5,508 nt of DNA from an uncultured Clostridia bacterium. Its GTDB lineage: Bacteria > Bacillota > Clostridia > Oscillospirales > Ruminococcaceae. This document shows, piece by piece, positions 1 to 5,508 of this stretch (positions within the stretch are counted from its first letter, which is position 1; each line of letters starts with the position of its first letter). The position numbers and the translations under genes are program-made. The notes beneath the pieces were generated by a model. The model made no database searches, was not told the DNA's origin, and saw nothing but the letters and a program-made list of their open reading frames with translations. The stretch covers positions 1 through 5,508 of the forward strand of contig CAMOFU010000165.1 of the NCBI GenBank assembly GCA_946613705.1, read 5' to 3'.

Positions 1-5
1 ATTTT

Positions 6-935
6 TTACCGTATACCGTTTTTTCGCTGCTCCTCCTCATAAAGGCGGCTCGCGAAATCGTCGGCGCGGGGAGGCAGCGGCTGCGGGGGCGGGATAATAA
101 CATCGGGACGCGGAGAGTCATACGGCTGCTGATACGGCACATACTGCTGACGATAGGGGTCGTACTGCATACCGTACTGCTGATAAATATAAGGCTGACT
201 GTACTGCTGCTGCCCGCTGCGCACATACTGCCCGAACGGTGTGCCGATCGGCAGCGGGGTATCCTCGCGGGAAAGCTGCCCCACCTTTCGGAAGGCAGTC
301 ACGGTTATGATTATCTCGAACACGAAAAACACCAAAAGGAAATAGTCCTCATCTGCGGAAAGGCAGAAGTCGTAAAATCCGTGGACGAGCGTCGGCACGA
401 TAAGGGCGCGGCGCTTGTTCGCAGAGCAGCCGACGGTGTCGCCGCGGCACTCGCATCTTTTGGCATTGCCGTAGAACCAGCCCATGAACACCGCATCGGT
501 CGCGTGCCCCGGTACCGAAAGTATGCCGCGCATGAGTGCTACGCCGATGGTGCCCTCGCTCACGACATACAGGATATTTTCAAGCGTTGCGAACCCGAGC
601 GATACCGCCACTGCGTAGACCACCGCATCGAAGGTGTAATTGAAATTCGGGTCGCGCCAGGTCTTCCGCAGGATAATGTACTTGCTGCTCTCCTCCACCA
701 GTGCAACGAGCAGAAAATTCTCTATCACGAGATAAGCATAGCTCTTCTCGCTGAGCACCGAAAGAACAGCCTCATCGGAAAAATACTCTATCAGCGCTGC
801 GGGGATTATCATGACCGCCCCGAGCAGGAACAGCTTGACGAGCAGCCCTACAGGTTCCTTTTCGATCTTATCCTTGCGGTGTATGTAAACGAGCAGTACT
901 ATCGCAGGCAGCACCGCGAGAGCAACAAGCAGCAT
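6..935 (-). CDS. PrsW-family intramembrane metalloprotease with Gln/Tyr/Pro-rich cytoplasmic tail
   Basis: This 309-residue integral membrane protein belongs to the PrsW group of CAAX-protease-like enzymes. In Bacillus subtilis PrsW makes the first cut in the anti-sigma factor RsiW. About seven membrane helices are visible (near 2-18, 29-50, 65-83, 102-125, 130-156, 175-192, 197-214). Charge distribution puts the N-terminus outside and the C-terminus in the cytoplasm. The family's active-site elements are present: EESSK (81-85), FDAVVYA with Asp103, FATLEN (115-120), a helix with His144, and HGFYDF with His185 and Asp189. The loop between helices five and six holds Cys161, Cys163 and Cys170. 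Residues 239-290 form a low-complexity tail rich in Gln, Tyr and Pro that B. subtilis PrsW lacks. The start is ATG, 3 nt after the regulator's stop, with GGGGGA 7 nt upstream, which suggests translational coupling. No anti-sigma or sigma factor gene is visible here, so the substrate is unknown. The gene ends with TAA at 8-6. Confidence 0.88.
   Translation of the reverse strand: MLLVALAVLPAIVLLVYIHRKDKIEKEPVGLLVKLFLLGAVMIIPAALIEYFSDEAVLSVLSEKSYAYLVIENFLLVALVEESSKYIILRKTWRDPNFNYTFDAVVYAVAVSLGFATLENILYVVSEGTIGVALMRGILSVPGHATDAVFMGWFYGNAKRCECRGDTVGCSANKRRALIVPTLVHGFYDFCLSADEDYFLLVFFVFEIIITVTAFRKVGQLSREDTPLPIGTPFGQYVRSGQQQYSQPYIYQQYGMQYDPYRQQYVPYQQPYDSPRPDVIIPPPQPLPPRADDFASRLYEEEQRKNGIR
66..221 (-). 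repeat. Degenerate QQY/PY repeats encoding the protease tail
   Basis: On the plus strand, tactgctg and close variants (tactgcat, tactgccc) recur irregularly between about 140 and 232. They encode repeated Gln-Gln-Tyr and Pro-Tyr units (QQYSQPY, QQYGMQY, QQYVPYQQPY), followed by a proline run. The repeats are imperfect and irregularly spaced, so this is a low-complexity coding stretch rather than a mobile or CRISPR repeat. Confidence 0.6.
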
Positions 936-938
936 AGC

Positions 939-1568
939 TCAGTCCCCCTTGATCTCGGTATAATAGAATATCGCAAGCTGTGTGCGGTCGCGCAGCGAGA
1001 GCTTTTCGAGCAGCGTGCTAAGATAGTTCCGCACGGTGCCCTCGCTCAGATACAGGCTTGCCGCGATCTCCTTGTTTGAGAAGCCCTTTGCCACGAGCTC
1101 GGTGATCTCGCGCTCCTTTTCGCTGATGCCGTAGCGGTCGTAATCGAACTGTGTTTTCTTCTGCATGAGCACGGGCAGCTTGTCCATGACCTTGTCCCCG
1201 AACACGCTCTGCCCGTTGCAGACCGCACGCAGCGCGGGAGCGATCCCCTCGAAGTCCTGCTTGAGGATATAGCCCTTTGCCCCTATCGTAAGTGCCTTGA
1301 CTATATACTCATCGTCCGAGAAGGTGGTCAGGTAGAGTATCTTGGCATCGGGAAAGCTCCCGAGCAGTGCCTCGCCCGCTTCAAGGCCCGACATTCCCTG
1401 CATACGGATATCCATGAGCATCACGTCGGGGCGGTGCTCGGTATAGAGCGGGACCGCCTCCTCTCCGCACGAGCCCATTGCCGCAACGGTGATATCCTCC
1501 TCGCTCTCGAGTATCGTTTTGAGCGACAGAGCCACAAGCTTGTCGTCATCTATTACTATGATCTTCAT
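939..1568 (-). CDS. Two-component response regulator, NarL/LuxR type
   Basis: This 209-residue DNA-binding regulator is the evident partner of the kinase encoded just upstream. The receiver domain (about 1-118) has the acidic pocket Asp7-Asp8-Asp9, the phosphorylated aspartate Asp53 in LMDIRM, the switch residues Thr81-Thr82 and the conserved Lys103. A short linker leads to a GerE/LuxR helix-turn-helix domain (about 146-205): SEKEREITELVAKG, then SNKEIAASLYLSEGTVRNYL as the recognition region. All residues needed for phosphotransfer are present and the length is usual for the family. The start is ATG with GGGAGG (1579-1584) 10 nt upstream. Targets cannot be read from this window; such pairs commonly activate their own operon or a neighbouring transporter. 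The protease gene begins 3 nt after its stop codon. Confidence 0.95.
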   Translation of the reverse strand: MKIIVIDDDKLVALSLKTILESEEDITVAAMGSCGEEAVPLYTEHRPDVMLMDIRMQGMSGLEAGEALLGSFPDAKILYLTTFSDDEYIVKALTIGAKGYILKQDFEGIAPALRAVCNGQSVFGDKVMDKLPVLMQKKTQFDYDRYGISEKEREITELVAKGFSNKEIAASLYLSEGTVRNYLSTLLEKLSLRDRTQLAIFYYTEIKGD

Positions 1569-1593
1569 TTGTCTGTATCCTCCCGAACCGATC

Positions 1594-2664
1594 TCACCGC
1601 TCCGTCGGAACGGTCATGAATATCTTAAAGCCGTCCGCAGACGGTGTAAAGCTTATCGTGCCGCCCAGTGCCTCGGCGCGGTCGCGCATATTCTGCAGCC
1701 CTATCCCCGAGCCTGCGGGCAGCCTTTCGGGGCAGCTGCCGTTATCCTCGACAGTGAGCTGATAGAAGGCGGGGTGCTGCCGAAGGGTTATCATGATACG
1801 GTCGCCGTCCGAATGCCTGACGGCATTCGAGAGCCCCTCCTTGATGACGGCGATAAAGCAGAGCCGCAGCTTTACGGGCAGCTCTCCCTCGCTGTCATTG
1901 TCAAAGCTCACTCTGAACCTGCTGTCCACCGAGCGTATGCTCTCGCGCACGGCAGCATCGAGATCGACCGATTCATCATGCAGGTCATGGACGCTCTCGC
2001 GGATACTTGTCATGGCGGTATTGAGCGTGTCCTTCAGCTCGGCAAGCGGCTGACGCAGCTGCTCGTCCTTATTGATGATGTTCAGCGCTCCCGCCTGAAG
2101 CAGCGACCTTGTCAGCATATGCCCCACATTATCGTGTATCTCACGGGCTATACGGTTGCGCTCGCGCAGTGTTGCAAGGTTCACCTCGTTGTCCTGCGAG
2201 TCGGCAAGGCTCAGGTTCTTCTCCTTGAGCAGCAGATTTTTCTCCTCTACCTCATCACGCAGAGACGAGAGGGTGTCCACAGTTTTTTCGAGCGAGTTGA
2301 GCCTCACCGCGAAGATGACCGTCACCGCCAGCGACACGGTTATCACCACGAGCTGCCCCGACGTGAACCCGCTGAGATCGGTGAGCCCCAGCAGCGCGGG
2401 TGCAGCCAGCCACGGCTTTTTTTCGCAGGAGGCATCGTAGAGCATTATCGGAGCCGCACACAGCAGTACGGGGAACGGCAGGCACATCGCAGAGAAGACC
2501 AGTATCGACCCGTATGAGACTGCGCTCCCTGCGTACAGCCACTGCAGCGCTGTCTCCGCTGCCGACATCAGCAGCCCCGCCACAGGTGCCCACGGCTCCT
2601 CGGAAAAGCTGAATGCCGCAATGCAAAGCAGCAGCACGGCAGCCTTATCTATCAGCTTGTTCAA
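1594..2664 (-). CDS. Membrane sensor histidine kinase, DesK/NarL type (HisKA_3)
   Basis: This 356-residue protein should autophosphorylate on histidine and pass the phosphate to the response regulator encoded next. Residues 1-121 are mostly hydrophobic, with about four to five membrane segments joined by very short loops, so there is no sizeable extracytoplasmic sensor domain. A heptad-rich coiled coil (about 123-160) connects to the HisKA_3 dimerisation domain, where REIHDNVGH places the phospho-accepting histidine at His177. The HATPase_c domain follows, with the N box at KEGLSNAVRHS (Asn280), the ADP-contacting DNG (307-309) and the glycine-rich GSGIGL (318-323). It appears complete. The start is TTG: an in-frame TGA lies directly upstream and GGGGTGA lies 5 nt before it. 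It begins 17 nt after csoR and ends 25 nt before the regulator. The signal is unknown; kinases of this build often respond to membrane state or act with a membrane partner, and copper is possible only by context. Confidence 0.93.
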   Translation of the reverse strand: MNKLIDKAAVLLLCIAAFSFSEEPWAPVAGLLMSAAETALQWLYAGSAVSYGSILVFSAMCLPFPVLLCAAPIMLYDASCEKKPWLAAPALLGLTDLSGFTSGQLVVITVSLAVTVIFAVRLNSLEKTVDTLSSLRDEVEEKNLLLKEKNLSLADSQDNEVNLATLRERNRIAREIHDNVGHMLTRSLLQAGALNIINKDEQLRQPLAELKDTLNTAMTSIRESVHDLHDESVDLDAAVRESIRSVDSRFRVSFDNDSEGELPVKLRLCFIAVIKEGLSNAVRHSDGDRIMITLRQHPAFYQLTVEDNGSCPERLPAGSGIGLQNMRDRAEALGGTISFTPSADGFKIFMTVPTER

Positions 2665-2669
2665 TCAGA

Positions 2670-2676
2670 TCACCCC
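2670..2676 (-). promoter_or_regulatory. Ribosome binding site that decides the kinase TTG start
   Basis: GGGGTGA on the minus strand lies 5 nt upstream of TTG (2664-2662). That TTG follows an in-frame TGA immediately, so no longer reading is possible. The site falls in the 17-nt gap after csoR. Confidence 0.65.
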
Positions 2677-2681
2677 GTTTG

Positions 2682-2939
2682 TCACAGCTTCTCGATCAGT
2701 GCTGTCAGCTCCTCCAGCTTCTGCTCGGCGCTCTCCGAACCGATCGCCTCGTGAACGCAGCAGCTCATATGCGCCTTGATGATCTCGCGGTTCGCCTTTT
2801 TCAGTATCGCCATCGCCGCCAGCAGCTGATTGGATATGTCGATGCAGTAGCGGTCCTCCTCTATCATTCTCAGCACACCGTCGAGCTGCCCGCGGGCAGT
2901 CTTTACAAGGCGGGACATCTCGGCGCTGTCAGCCTTCAA
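2682..2939 (-). CDS. csoR: Copper-sensing transcriptional repressor, CsoR/DUF156 family
   Basis: This 85-residue all-helical protein belongs to the CsoR/RcnR/FrmR family, tetramers that hold DNA until their ligand binds. The family core, from ARGQLDGV (15-22) through EEDRYCIDI (27-35), is clear. The three Cu(I) ligands of CsoR are present at the expected spacing: Cys32, His57 and Cys61 (a Cys-x24-His-x3-Cys pattern). This favours a copper sensor over the formaldehyde sensor FrmR or the nickel/cobalt sensor RcnR, and the adjoining copA agrees. Cys60 is an extra cysteine next to a ligand. The chosen start is TTG (2939-2937), because GAGGTGA lies 6 nt upstream; the alternative ATG at residue 8 (2918) has no comparable site and would trim the first helix. 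The start lies inside the last codons of copA, which suggests translational coupling. It probably represses its own operon when copper is low. Confidence 0.93.
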   Translation of the reverse strand: MKADSAEMSRLVKTARGQLDGVLRMIEEDRYCIDISNQLLAAMAILKKANREIIKAHMSCCVHEAIGSESAEQKLEELTALIEKL

Positions 2940-3138
2940 TTCCCGTCACCTCATAGCCTGCATCGACCACCGCCTTGGTCAGCACCTCATCGGGCACCTC
3001 GCGGTCAAGTGTCAGATACGCTGCATTGTCCTCGAGCGACACCTCGGGAGTCACTCCCTCTATAGCCTCGAGCGCCTTGGTAACGTGTGCCACACAGTGC
3101 TTGCACATCATTCCCTCGATCTTCATTGTTTTCTTCAT
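2929..3138 (-). CDS. copZ: Possible separately translated CopZ-like copper chaperone (internal start within copA)
   Basis: The last 69 codons of copA can be read as an independent gene in the same frame. They begin at an ATG (3138-3136) placed 8 nt after a strong AAAGGAGG ribosome binding site. The product would be a single ferredoxin-like HMA domain of the usual CopZ size. It has GMMCKHC at residues 9-15 (Cys12 and Cys15 bind Cu(I)) and a C-terminal DAGYEV typical of the fold. CopZ proteins carry Cu(I) to CopA and can exchange copper with CsoR, both encoded here. No stop codon separates the pump from this domain, so it may exist only as a fused tail, only as a free protein (if the frame hides a sequencing error), or as both. 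The domain assignment is secure; separate translation is inferred from the ribosome binding site. Confidence 0.55.
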   Translation of the reverse strand: MKKTMKIEGMMCKHCVAHVTKALEAIEGVTPEVSLEDNAAYLTLDREVPDEVLTKAVVDAGYEVTGIEG

Positions 3139-5460
3139 AGCTTTTTCCTCCTTTAGATCTTTACCGTTGAGATCGTTAAGACCGTATATATGCACCTCGC
3201 CGAGCGACTGCCTCATCGGCCTGTCATGCGCGGGAGAGTGTATTTTCATAAGATTGAGCCGCAGAGCATTCGTCACTACGCAAAAGCTCGAAAGGCTCAT
3301 CGCCGCCGCCCCGAACATCGGATCGAGCTCAAGGCCGAACAGCTTTATGAACGCCCCTGCCGCCAGCGGTATACCTATCGAATTATAGATGAATGCCCAG
3401 AACAGGTTCTGCTTTATGTTCCGCAGCACCGCACGGCTGAGGCGTATCGCTGCGGCAGCGTCCGAAAGGCGGCTCTTTATCAGCACTACGTCAGCCGCAT
3501 CTATCGCGATATCCGTTCCCGCGCCGACCGCTATGCCCACGTCCGCACGGGTAAGCGCGGGCGCATCGTTTATCCCGTCGCCGATCATCGCCACCTTGCC
3601 CTGCTCCGCGAGCCTGCGTATCACTGCCTCCTTGCCGTCGGGCAGCACTCCCGCCGCCACATCGTCAACTCCCGCCTGCGCACCGATCGCACGGGCGGTG
3701 TTCTCGTTGTCGCCCGTTATCATCACGACCTTTATGCCCATGCTTTTCAGCTCGCTTATCGCTGCGGCGCTGTCCTCTCTGATAACGTCCGCAGCCGCGA
3801 TGATACCGAGCAGCCTGCCGCCCTTTGCGAAGAACAGCAGCGTCTTGCTCCCGCCGTAAAGCTGCTGCGCCCTCCTGCGGATATCCTCCGTCAGCGGCAA
3901 ATGCTGCGTAATGAACCTCTCGCTTCCCGCGATCAGCTCCTCGCCGTCAAGCCTGCCCATCAATCCGCTGCCCGCAAGCACCTTCAGCTCGCTGACTTTA
4001 TCGGGCTCTCCGAGCTCACGGGCATAGCCTGTCACTGCCTTTGCAAGCGGGTGCTCGCTCAGGCTCTCTATCGCGTATGCGGCAGAGATCAGCTCCCGCT
4101 CAGATACACCCTCCGCGGGGCAAACGTCCGTCACCTGCGGCTCGCCCCTTGTGACGGTGCCCGTCTTGTCGAGCGCTGCTATCTGTATCTTTCCCGTTTC
4201 CTCCAGCGATGCCGCCGTCTTGAACAGTATCCCGTTCTTTGCGCCCACACCGCTCCCGACCATGACTGCCACGGGAGTAGCCAGTCCCAGCGCACAGGGG
4301 CAGCTGATGACCAGCACCGATATCCCCCTCGCCAGCGCATAACCGAGCTCCTGCCCCGCTGCCAGCCAGATGACCGTCACGACCGCTGCCACAGCTATCA
4401 CCGCAGGCACGAACACGCCCGATACCCTGTCGGCAAGCTTGGCGATCGGTGCTTTCGTAGCTGCCGCGTCGCTCACCATTTTTATTATCTGCGAAAGCGT
4501 CGTGTCCTCCCCGACCCTCGTTGCCCTGCACCGCAGATAGCCGGAGGTATTCACAGTCGCCGCAGAAACGGTATCGCCGACTGTCTTTTCAACGGGTATG
4601 CTCTCGCCCGTCAGTGCCGATTCGTTCACGGCACTGCTGCCCTCTGTCACCACGCCGTCAACGGGAATGCTCTCGCCCGCACGAACCGCAAAGATATCCC
4701 CCTGCTTTACTTCATCTATCGGCACCGTGACCTCGCGGCCGTCTTTTATCACCGATGCCGTCTTCGGGGCAAGGCTCATCAGCCCCCTGAGCGCATCTGT
4801 CGTTCTGCCCTTGGACTTCGCCTCGAGCAGCTTGCCGACGGTTATGAGCGTGAGTATCATCGCAGCGGATTCAAAGTACAGCTCATGCATCAGGCTGTGC
4901 TGCCTTTCGGGCGCGGCTGCGGTCATTGAAAACAGGACAGCGCAGCTCCACCCGAACGAGGTGCCCGAGCCGAGCGCAACGAGAGTATCCATATTCGGGG
5001 CGCGGTGCAGCAGGCTCCTGAAGCCGCTGACGAAAAACCGCTGATTTATCACCATCACCGCAGCGGCAAGCAGCAGCTCGGCAAGAGCGACCGCGATATG
5101 GTTGCCGTCAAAAAACGCAGGCAGCGGCCACCCCCACATAGTATGTCCCATAGAGAAATACATAAGCACGAGCAGAAAGCCCAGAGATGCGGCAAGCCTT
5201 TTTTTCAGAAGCGGAGTCTCGCGGTCGGCAAGCTCATCCTCCCGTGCCGCGGCGGGAGCCTGTCCCTTGACAGAGGCACCGTAGCCCGCATCTTCAACGG
5301 CTCTGATGATAGCTTTGTCATCTGCACTTCCCTCAACGCCCATGGTGTTCGTGAGCAGACTTACCGCGCACTCCTCTACGCCCTCGACAGCCCTCACAGC
5401 CTTTTCGACCCTCGCCTGACAGGCAGCGCAGCTCATTCCCGTAACATTGAATCGTTTCAT
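2929..5460 (-). CDS. copA: Cu(I)-exporting P1B-1-type ATPase with N-terminal and C-terminal heavy-metal-binding domains
   Basis: This 843-residue membrane protein should pump Cu(I) out of the cytoplasm using ATP. In order it shows: an N-terminal HMA domain (about 1-66) with the metal motif GMSCAAC (Cys11, Cys14); membrane helices from about residue 88; the actuator-domain TGES (284-287); the intramembrane CPC (387-389); the phosphorylation site DKTGT (Asp431); SEHP (468-471) in the nucleotide domain; TGDN (582-585); and GDGIND (627-632). Tyr692-Asn693 and Met721-Ser724-Ser725 in the last two helices, together with CPC, are the Cu(I)-specific P1B-1 signature. The pump body ends near residue 740. 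A linker (about 741-774) leads to a second HMA domain (775-843) with GMMCKHC (Cys786, Cys789) that resembles free CopZ, so the protein is longer than a usual one-HMA CopA. The start is ATG with GAGG (5471-5474) 10 nt upstream. The 3' end overlaps csoR by 11 bp. Family, metal and start are well supported; expression as one fused polypeptide is inferred from the open frame. Confidence 0.96.
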   Translation of the reverse strand: MKRFNVTGMSCAACQARVEKAVRAVEGVEECAVSLLTNTMGVEGSADDKAIIRAVEDAGYGASVKGQAPAAAREDELADRETPLLKKRLAASLGFLLVLMYFSMGHTMWGWPLPAFFDGNHIAVALAELLLAAAVMVINQRFFVSGFRSLLHRAPNMDTLVALGSGTSFGWSCAVLFSMTAAAPERQHSLMHELYFESAAMILTLITVGKLLEAKSKGRTTDALRGLMSLAPKTASVIKDGREVTVPIDEVKQGDIFAVRAGESIPVDGVVTEGSSAVNESALTGESIPVEKTVGDTVSAATVNTSGYLRCRATRVGEDTTLSQIIKMVSDAAATKAPIAKLADRVSGVFVPAVIAVAAVVTVIWLAAGQELGYALARGISVLVISCPCALGLATPVAVMVGSGVGAKNGILFKTAASLEETGKIQIAALDKTGTVTRGEPQVTDVCPAEGVSERELISAAYAIESLSEHPLAKAVTGYARELGEPDKVSELKVLAGSGLMGRLDGEELIAGSERFITQHLPLTEDIRRRAQQLYGGSKTLLFFAKGGRLLGIIAAADVIREDSAAAISELKSMGIKVVMITGDNENTARAIGAQAGVDDVAAGVLPDGKEAVIRRLAEQGKVAMIGDGINDAPALTRADVGIAVGAGTDIAIDAADVVLIKSRLSDAAAAIRLSRAVLRNIKQNLFWAFIYNSIGIPLAAGAFIKLFGLELDPMFGAAAMSLSSFCVVTNALRLNLMKIHSPAHDRPMRQSLGEVHIYGLNDLNGKDLKEEKAMKKTMKIEGMMCKHCVAHVTKALEAIEGVTPEVSLEDNAAYLTLDREVPDEVLTKAVVDAGYEVTGIEG
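2946..2952 (-). promoter_or_regulatory. Ribosome binding site that decides the csoR TTG start
   Basis: GAGGTGA on the minus strand ends 6 nt before the TTG at 2939. It lies entirely within the final codons of copA. It is the reason for preferring TTG over the ATG seven codons downstream. Confidence 0.7.
3147..3154 (-). promoter_or_regulatory. Internal Shine-Dalgarno inside copA, ahead of the CopZ-like domain
   Basis: The minus strand reads AAAGGAGG, the best ribosome binding site in the window, followed by an 8-nt A-rich spacer and ATG (3138-3136). It is stronger than the GAGG that precedes copA itself. In the copA frame it encodes Leu-Lys-Glu-Glu-Lys-Ala, a linker that looks like translated non-coding sequence. 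A weak 5-bp hairpin (AGATC/GATCT, 3156-3174) sits just upstream and may be chance. Confidence 0.7.
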
Positions 5461-5481
5461 ACCATCATTTCCTCACTACAT

Positions 5482-5507
5482 AAGCACCCCCCGGGGGAGG
5501 GGTGCTT
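5482..5507. terminator. GC-rich hairpin upstream of copA, possible terminator of the preceding gene
   Basis: A perfect 9-bp inverted repeat (AAGCACCCC at 5482-5490, GGGGTGCTT at 5499-5507) encloses an 8-nt loop. Read on the plus strand it is followed by at least one more T at the window edge. Read on the minus strand the stem is followed by ATGTAG, a poor T-tract. It could end transcription of an unseen gene to the right on either strand, or act as a leader structure of the copA transcript. Its base at 5482 lies 21 nt from the copA ATG. Confidence 0.5.
5484..5505. promoter_or_regulatory. Candidate CsoR operator upstream of copA
   Basis: The same palindrome reads GCACCCC-N8-GGGGTGC, with a C-tract meeting a G-tract (5487-5497) in the middle. 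Known CsoR sites are GC-rich inverted repeats of this kind, for example CCCACCCC-N4-GGGGTGGG in Mycobacterium tuberculosis, and lie next to copper genes. The position just upstream of copA, in an operon encoding CsoR, fits. The spacing differs from described sites, and a plain terminator hairpin explains the sequence equally well. No clear promoter boxes are visible between it and copA. Confidence 0.3.
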
Positions 5508-5508
5508 T

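Noticed and set aside
381..1079. A 232-codon plus-strand open frame opposite the protease and regulator
   Set aside because: It crosses the junction of two real genes on the other strand and has no recognisable motif or convincing ribosome binding site.
1489..2517. A 342-codon plus-strand open frame opposite the kinase and the start of the regulator gene
   Set aside because: It is antisense to two well-supported genes, shows no domain and has biased composition; it is a shadow frame.
2682..2939. Identity as FrmR or RcnR rather than CsoR
   Set aside because: The Cys32-His57-Cys61 ligand set and adjacency to a Cu(I) ATPase fit CsoR; no formaldehyde or nickel/cobalt gene is nearby.
3150..3200. 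A possible internal promoter for the CopZ-like domain (TATATA and TAAAGAT boxes on the minus strand)
   Set aside because: The A/T-rich boxes have no matching -35 element at a proper distance, so they do not support a promoter.
4100..4531. A minus-strand 143-codon frame inside copA
   Set aside because: It is an alternative frame of the conserved catalytic core, Gly/Arg-rich, with no family resemblance.
3190..4929. A 579-codon open frame on the plus strand opposite copA
   Set aside because: It lies wholly antisense to a motif-complete ATPase, its translation is Arg/His/Cys/Tyr-rich with no recognisable domain, and GC-biased third positions on the real strand readily keep such frames open.
1..5508. 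tRNA or rRNA genes, CRISPR arrays, insertion sequences
   Set aside because: The window is almost entirely filled by five intact genes with gaps of 25 bp or less, and no transposase, spaced repeat array or RNA-gene-like sequence was seen.

Overview
The window is a compact, GC-rich stretch of bacterial DNA in which every convincing gene lies on the minus strand. Protein similarity (a clostridial-type CsoR, a P1B-1 copper ATPase with a CopZ-like tail, a DesK/NarL-type two-component pair and a PrsW-family protease), strong GGAGG-like ribosome binding sites and two TTG starts suggest a Gram-positive Firmicute. A Ruminococcus-like member of the Clostridia is my best guess, but this is inference from protein flavour and no taxonomic marker is present.

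In transcription order (right to left) the layout is: a GC-rich hairpin (about 5482-5507); copA, a copper-exporting P-type ATPase (5460-2929) whose last 69 residues form a second, CopZ-like metal-binding domain; csoR, the copper-sensing repressor (2939-2682, overlapping the end of copA); a membrane sensor histidine kinase (2664-1594); a LuxR/NarL-type response regulator (1568-939); and a PrsW-family intramembrane protease with a Gln/Tyr/Pro-rich tail (935-6). The junctions are an 11-bp overlap and gaps of 17, 25 and 3 bp. No gap exceeds 25 bp, and no stretch over 300 bases lacks a gene. The genes look like one transcription unit, although the promoter and final terminator are probably outside the window.

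The copper part reads as a self-regulated detoxification module. CsoR, with its Cys-His-Cys copper ligands intact, would repress the operon until Cu(I) binds. CopA then exports Cu(I), and the CopZ-like domain delivers or senses it. The second half of the operon is an envelope-type signalling set: a kinase with almost no extracytoplasmic domain, its regulator and a membrane protease. Its link to copper rests only on gene arrangement.

The most interesting point is inside copA. The CopZ-like domain is preceded, in frame, by a near-perfect Shine-Dalgarno (3147-3154) and an ATG (3138-3136). One gene may therefore make both a CopA-CopZ fusion and a free 69-residue copper chaperone.
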